54,847 nucleotides of DNA, taken from Phoronis ovalis (taxonomy: Eukaryota; Phoronida; Phoronidae). Shown one piece after another: positions 49,767 through 54,847 of the stretch. The stretch spans positions 1-54,847 of the forward strand of contig JAOXYB010069166.1 of NCBI GenBank assembly GCA_028565635.1, written 5' to 3'. The notes under the pieces are model-generated. The model did not search any database. It saw only the letters and a list, made by a program, of their open reading frames with translations, and was not told where the DNA came from. Within the stretch, counting starts at the first letter, position 1; the number at the start of each line of letters is the position of its first letter. Made by a program: the position numbers and the translations under genes.

Positions 49767-51940
49767 GGATGCATCTAATTAGGTGTATGTTCAAGCAGTT
49801 GTTTTGGATACACTGGTCTCATTAAATTAACGTTGTGTTGTGAATTGACCATTTGGTGCTATACGTGATTGGTGCATAGGTAGTGCAATATAGTTGTAAG
49901 ATCTTTATAATATAACCATTATAACGTTTGAAATTATAAATATAATTATAATGAAGCTGTAAAATGAAATATATTTATACATTGGACATCATCTGTCTCT
50001 ATCTATTGCATCCTTTGCATCAATGAGTTCTATAAATGTATCAGAGGCGTGTTCGCACCTTTAAAATCAGTTATATGGCCATGCAATGAGAAAGAACAGC
50101 GTATAATGGTAAAACCAAATGGCAATTCATGAAGTATGCAAATATATCTGTTGTATACATTATAGAATGATGTAGATTTTTCTGCACAGCATTCCACAAT
50201 TATTTATAGGACCATAAGTTAAACTTGCATTGTATAACTTTCATTTTAGAGTGTATACATGTACATCAAATGTATAATGTCTCATTTTAGCTTTATAATT
50301 TAACACTCATCTCAAAGTCTGACCACTGATATACAAAATGTCCAAGTTTAATAGCCATTATTAGTATATTCCTGTAAATTTCAGTGATATCGATAAATTT
50401 GAGTAGTTGTTTTAAATCACCTTTAACATGCTGTATTACACATTTTACCTTTTATTTTATTATGTTAAAACATAATTGTGATCTCACAAAATATGTAAAT
50501 GTTTGAAAAGTTTTAATTGCCGTTCCTTACACTGTGATTTGACATTATATGTAAGGCACAATTGTAAATAGTGTATAGCGGGTTTTACCATGTACTTGGT
50601 GCATGCTTGGTGCTATAGGTAGTTCATTTATTAAAAATTAAACAAAATTAAAGCAACAAGCTGCAGCTGACCAAGCCAATTGTCTTACAAGTTTACAGTA
50701 CTATCGCAATGTTGAAAAAAAGATAAAGACGATGTTTTAGAAAATGCTGCATGATGCAGTAACTAAGTCTTCACAGCATACACAATATGCGACCAAGGTT
50801 ACAGTAACACTAAAGAAAGACGATGCAGTCAAGACGTGTCTTCGTTGGCTGAATGAAGCTCGTGTTCACACCATACTTATCAGATTAGAAGTCCTGTCCT
50901 TTCATTAGGTTACTCCATTTTTTTAATAAAGAATTAAGAGACGACTTATATTTAAGGGATGGGATTCTTTCCTGACAATTATGATGGCATGCATGTATTT
51001 TAACAGTATTTTAATGTTCTGACTCAATTATTTAAGGTTTTGGTGAGCTTTATGTGTTAGTGTTGTTTGTTAGCCAAATAATCATAAGTATTGTTTTGTT
51101 TTAGCTCAAATGATTTATTTGATATTGAGATCAATTTTAATTGTCAAATGAAACGCATATGGACCTGAACTGTTTAATCTCATTTGTAAAGTTCTCCATT
51201 GTTCAGTTGTATGCAAGTGCAAAAATTCCTCAGCATAATTAACTTAAAAAATTTAATTTTATTCATTACAATTGTAATTGTGCTTTCTCTTTAAAAATAA
51301 AAGCGTTAAATATTACATTATCTTGTCGCAATTCTGTTGTAAGGCTATCCAGCAAAAATGTATACATACATACAAAAAAAAATTAATGCATTTGTAGTCA
51401 ACAATTCTTAAAATTAAAAATCATACTATAACTGTCATAAATCTCTGAAAAAAACACATTAACAAAACCACAATGTTTAGAATTAAGGTTTGTATATACA
51501 ATGAGGTGTACATATATATATATATTTCAACCTATGTTTCAGTAATAAAATGATGAGATAGACAAATAAAGGTAAACATTTTTTTAAAAGATTAATACTC
51601 TATCTAAACCCTCTAAATCCCAAGATTTATGATCTTTATAAAGGCCAATTTTGGGGAAAAATGTGTTTTTCAAATTTTAATTTTCAAAAAAATGTAAGTC
51701 AAAAACCCTTGCACCTTTACAAGTCTATCTCTTCATTTTGATTCTAAAAATGAATAACGAAAGTTATAGTCAAATAACATGGTTTTTTTGTATCTCCACC
51801 TTAATTCATATTACACCATATAATTTCAGTTCCTCTGCATTGCCGGACAACATGCATCCACATACAAAACTGTAATTAATTTTTTTCATAAAAGCTATGA
51901 AAGCTAAACAGTAATGGCTGAATGTTTATGCATTAGGAAC
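49767..51940. other. Convergent 3' ends of the 3CxxC and C2H2 genes
   Basis: Tail-to-tail intergenic/3'UTR region. The first clear AATAAA on the plus strand is at 50925-50930 (candidate for the 3CxxC gene). On the minus strand one is at 51258-51263 (candidate for the C2H2 gene). A dispersed-repeat copy lies at about 51520-51735. Confidence 0.5.
51520..51735 (-). repeat. Dispersed repeat, copy 2 (inverted relative to copy 1)
   Basis: The reverse complement aligns with about 24700-24970 through TTACTGAAACATAGGTT, TAGAGTATTAA, AAAATTGGCC and TTTTTGACTTACATTTTTTT in the same order. A CTATCTCTTCATTTT word at about 51726 repeats in inverted form near 51555, so this copy may fold back. It lies in the probable 3'UTR of the C2H2 gene. 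Confidence 0.65.
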
Positions 51941-52237
51941 TTAGTCAAGTGTCTCTTCTGTCACAACAGGTTCTGCAATAGTAACACTGTAGGTGTATTG
52001 TTCATCTTCCTTCATTTGACTGTCACCATCAGGCACTGATATTAATATCATTTCTTCACCACATGGTATCTCGATTGTTTCAGCAACACTGGTACACGCT
52101 TCTTGATGCGACGGGTCATCATCATCAGTAGTTACAAATGTTTGATCTTGTACTGCAATGCCCATACCACCTATCCATTTCTGGTTCATGTGCTCAGTCA
52201 GAATGTGAACAGCTAAGGAGTGTTGTGATAAGAATAC
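51941..52237 (-). CDS. C2H2 gene last exon (end of finger 6, acidic tail)
   Basis: Acceptor ttttcctag|. VFLSQHSLAVHILTEH completes finger 6 exactly (12 residues from Cys to His). The acidic tail then ends VVTEETLD and a stop at 51941. Confidence 0.92.
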   Translation of the reverse strand, partial: VFLSQHSLAVHILTEHMNQKWIGGMGIAVQDQTFVTTDDDDPSHQEACTSVAETIEIPCGEEMILISVPDGDSQMKEDEQYTYSVTIAEPVVTEETLD

Positions 52238-54236
52238 CTAGGAAAAAAAACTAATTTGATTTTTTCATTTCCTACCAATTCTGTTACAGGCTTGTTTGAA
52301 CAAATATAATTCTTTTGTGCAATGTTTACTTAACATGTGACAAACAGTTTATGCACATGTTCTTGGTAGAACAACTGTAAGATGAGGTTCATTAAGAGAT
52401 TTTAATAGGATAACTACAGACCAGTTTTATTGTACTCCTGAAATCAAGAATTCATAATAAAACAAGTGAGATTAAGAATAGTTATAAGAGCAACTAAAAG
52501 TTAAAAATTACATAACTCATGTTTCGTTATATCTAGGAGACATTATCATAACAATTGGATAAGGAATATGGACCACATAGAATTCATTCACTCAATCACT
52601 GCTTCATTAATACTAAGTATGTCGAATTTTCCTGAGATTTAAACTTATGGCACCTGCTGTTCAACACTGGAACATCACCCAGTGAGATCACAGTGTCCAA
52701 AATCAGGATCAACAACAAATAGCAATAAACAACTGAAGCAAAGTTGGTTGATGATTCCAATAGCGTTTACCTGTTTGCACTGTTCACATGCTGCTGCTAG
52801 CACAGCTTCATTATCACCAGGAATTTGTTGGTCAGCAAGTGGTTCCTCTCTCTCTGCAACCTACATAGGTAAACACAGCTACTTAACAAGGTAACAATGC
52901 TAACGAAACACAGTTCACATATACGGAAAGTTACTTTAATAATACTACTAACTACAATTTACAACAATTCAGATGAAAATATCCACACATCCTTTTTAAA
53001 GGAGATTGTCCAAAGCATATATTACACCCAATTGCACAAACTATGCTGTACTTACAACAGGCTGATCAGCTTGACCTTCGTGCTTCCTCTTGATGTGATT
53101 CATTAATAAATACTTTGTGTTGAAACCTTTTCCACAGAAAGAACACCTCTCTTTAACACCTGAGAAAAGGGATTGTTTATACTCATTATTACATTTGAAG
53201 TCTGCAATTTTAAAATTTGATTATAGTTTACTATCTAATGTAAGCTTAAATGATTTTGTTAATAACATGGTTTTGTTTATTTTTATCTCTCCATTTGATT
53301 CTACAGCAACTTGAACAAAAACATTTTCTAAGCTGTTTGTAATTCATAAATGACATTTTTTTTTAATAGTCCTGAATTACAATTGCTGTTTTAAAAAGTT
53401 TTGATGTGGCACTGACCTGCATGTTTTACTCTAAGGTGAATTTCCAGCGATTTCTTCTGTACATATTCTTGACCGCATCGTCCGCACTTGTAAGGTTTCA
53501 CAGCAGCATGTCTAAACTTGTGCATTCTAAGACTTTCTTTTCTTTTAACTGCGAGACCACAGATGTTACACTTGTATGATTTTACGCTTGAGTGGGTTAC
53601 CATGTGGTTCTAAAATGTTCATTATGTCAAGAACATGCATATTGTCTTGAAATTATACTTCTCCTGTTCATCACAGTAAAGCATACCTAGTTATTGGCTG
53701 AATGGTTAGACATCTATGGCCAGGTATCATCAATACTTGGAACTGACACATCCTTATCACATTACTACATTAGTATGTTACATAAATTTTTTGCAGACAT
53801 TTGTCACTGTACACTTATGAAAATTAATACTGATTATTTGTAAATCTTAAAGGGTACTTAACTGCTAACATCTCAGCATCAAAGCACAAAGTAACCACAA
53901 ATAGAACCATCAATGAAAGAAACAGACTCTGATATTAACTTGGAGATGCCTAGTTAAAATAATCAGTTGTAATATCATTGCAGATGACTACTATTCTTAA
54001 AGAGGGGCCTGTCATAATATTGGTAAATCAACAGATTTAATCAAGATATATTTTTTACCTGTAATTGTGTCTTCAGTTTAAATTTTTTTGTACAAGTTAG
54101 GCATTCATGAGGTCTAACATTTGTGTGCATAACCAAGTGGTGGCGAACTAGTCCTGATTTAGACTGTAATAGTTTACCACAGTCGGGGCATGTACACTGT
54201 TCTGCATTCTTTGGATCGTGGAATCTCTTATGAGCC
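51941..54236 (-). CDS. C2H2 zinc-finger protein, 3' part (5' end outside window)
   Basis: A probable nuclear DNA-binding protein. Visible exons are 54059-54236, 53417-53609, 53056-53159, 52771-52860 and 51941-52237, giving 286 residues with consistent phases. Six complete C2H2 fingers are present, starting at CPDCGKLLQ, CLTCTKKF, CNICGLAV, CGRCGQEY, CSFCGKGF and CEQCKQVF. Each has C-x2-C-x12-H-x3/4-H. The tail end of an earlier finger (AHKRFH) opens the first visible exon. Two fingers are split by introns (CLTC...QLQ|NHMVTH and CEQCKQ|VFLSQ). A 16-residue Asp/Gln/Pro-rich spacer precedes the last finger, and the last 75 residues are acidic with no finger. Finger links are mostly non-TGEKP. 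I cannot name the orthologue; a PRDM-type or other multi-finger regulator would fit, but the N-terminal domain is outside the window. Confidence 0.92.
52771..52860 (-). CDS. C2H2 gene exon (spacer, start of finger 6)
   Basis: Acceptor cctatgtag|, donor CAG|gtaaac. Encodes an acidic spacer and the first Cys pair of finger 6 (CEQCKQ), 30 residues. Confidence 0.87.
53056..53159 (-). CDS. C2H2 gene exon (finger 5)
   Basis: Acceptor ttttctcag|, donor CCTGTT|gtaagt. Encodes CSFCGKGFNTKYLLMNHIKR and the start of the spacer (EGQADQPV). Confidence 0.9.
53417..53609 (-). CDS. C2H2 gene exon (end of finger 2, fingers 3 and 4)
   Basis: Acceptor cattttag|, donor GCAG|gtcagt. Completes finger 2 with NHMVTH, then CNICGLAVKRKESLRMHKFR and CGRCGQEYVQKKSLEIHLR. 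Finger 3 has Val in place of the usual aromatic core residue. Confidence 0.93.
54059..54236 (-). CDS. C2H2 gene exon (partial finger, finger 1, start of finger 2)
   Basis: Acceptor cttttctag|, donor CAG|gtaaaa. Begins in phase 2 with the end of a finger (AHKRFH), then CPDCGKLLQSKSGLVRHH... and CLTCTKKFKLKTQLQ. Confidence 0.92.
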
Positions 54237-54530
54237 CTAGAAAAGCAATTGCAAAAAATGACTGCTTTTGACATTTTTTCCCAACATTTTAATTAGCAAT
54301 CCAATTTTCCAGAAAAGTTTTATGAGGTAAGGAGTCCTTTGCATGATAATAAATTTTATACGAGAAATATCAGAAATGATTACATGATGGAGAATATAGG
54401 TGGCAGACAGAAATGTCTTTATTACGACTGATACAGACAAAATTTTACAGTAGTTATGCATGAATCATATACAAATAAAGTGGATCATAAATTAGTAAAT
54501 CAAATGGTTTTCAAATATATACTGAAGTTA

Positions 54531-54847
54531 AGTAGTACTTACATGAATCCTGAGTAACTTCCCATAGTACTTACATGAATCCTGAGTAACTTCCCAGATT
54601 AGTACCTACATGAATCCTGACTAACTTCCCAGAGTAGTACTTACATGAATCCTGAGTAACTTCCCAGAGTATACTTACATGAATCCTGAGTAACTTCCCA
54701 GAGTAGTACTTACATGAATCCTGACTAACTTCCCAGAGTATACTTACATGAATCCTGAGTAACTTCCCAGAGTAGTACTTACATGAATCCTGAGTAACTT
54801 CCCATAGTACTTACATGAATCCTGAGTAACTTCCCAGATTAGTACCT
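54531..54847. repeat. 32-35-bp tandem array, 9 copies, with 240-bp higher-order period
   Basis: Units begin CATGAATCCTGA(G/C)TAACTTCCCA at 54542, 54574, 54609, 54644, 54678, 54713, 54747, 54782 and 54814. Spacings are 32, 35, 35, 34, 35, 34, 35 and 32. The block at 54541-54607 recurs exactly at 54781-54847, so seven units form a 240-bp higher-order repeat. The array continues past the window. On the minus strand nearly every unit reads GGATTCATGTAAGTA, a strong splice-donor match. The array lies about 300 bp upstream of the first visible C2H2 exon. Confidence 0.93.

Noticed and set aside
1-54847. CRISPR arrays, bacterial-type operons, phage or plasmid features
   Set aside because: Direct repeats present are contiguous tandem copies without spacers, and the genes are spliced animal genes.

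Overview
The window is AT-rich animal nuclear DNA with spliced genes, 5-7 kb introns, long untranslated stretches and many short tandem duplications and foldback elements. The genes present are a single three-exon myogenic bHLH factor, an SLC25A34/35-type carrier, an RTP-like 3CxxC zinc-finger protein and a C2H2 zinc-finger protein. Together with the base composition and gene style these suggest a lophotrochozoan, plausibly a bivalve mollusc. This is an inference; no species-diagnostic sequence was seen.

Layout. 1-9075: no gene seen. 9076-19763 (minus strand): a complete MyoD-family gene with exons 18957-19763, 13124-13205 and 9076-9212, joining in frame to 341 residues. 19764-25980: non-coding, with a dispersed repeat copy and two CTCF-like motifs. 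27889-29976 (minus): an unrecognised 204-residue protein with a 5'UTR intron. 30681-31042: a 362-bp foldback element flanked by TGCAA direct repeats. 31187-34725 (minus): a complete six-exon mitochondrial-carrier gene of 341 residues. 34726-41577: non-coding, with one probable degraded transposon. 41731-49766 (plus): a four-exon gene with a 3CxxC zinc-binding domain. 51941-54236 and beyond the window (minus): the 3' part of a C2H2 zinc-finger gene. It is preceded at 54531-54847 by a tandem array whose every unit carries a splice-donor-like sequence.

The genes do not form a pathway; they look like ordinary neighbours in a compact animal locus. Four lie on the minus strand, and the plus-strand 3CxxC gene converges tail-to-tail with the zinc-finger gene. 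Most coding sequence is in short exons that had to be assembled by hand from splice signals, reading phase and family motifs. In each assembled gene the exon lengths and phases add up exactly.

The most unusual features are three repeats lying at splice sites. They are the donor-bearing higher-order array at the right edge, a 27-bp duplication covering the acceptor tract of exon 3 of the 3CxxC gene, and a 45-bp minisatellite just upstream of the last exon of the MyoD-family gene. I did not find a convincing novel multi-gene system.
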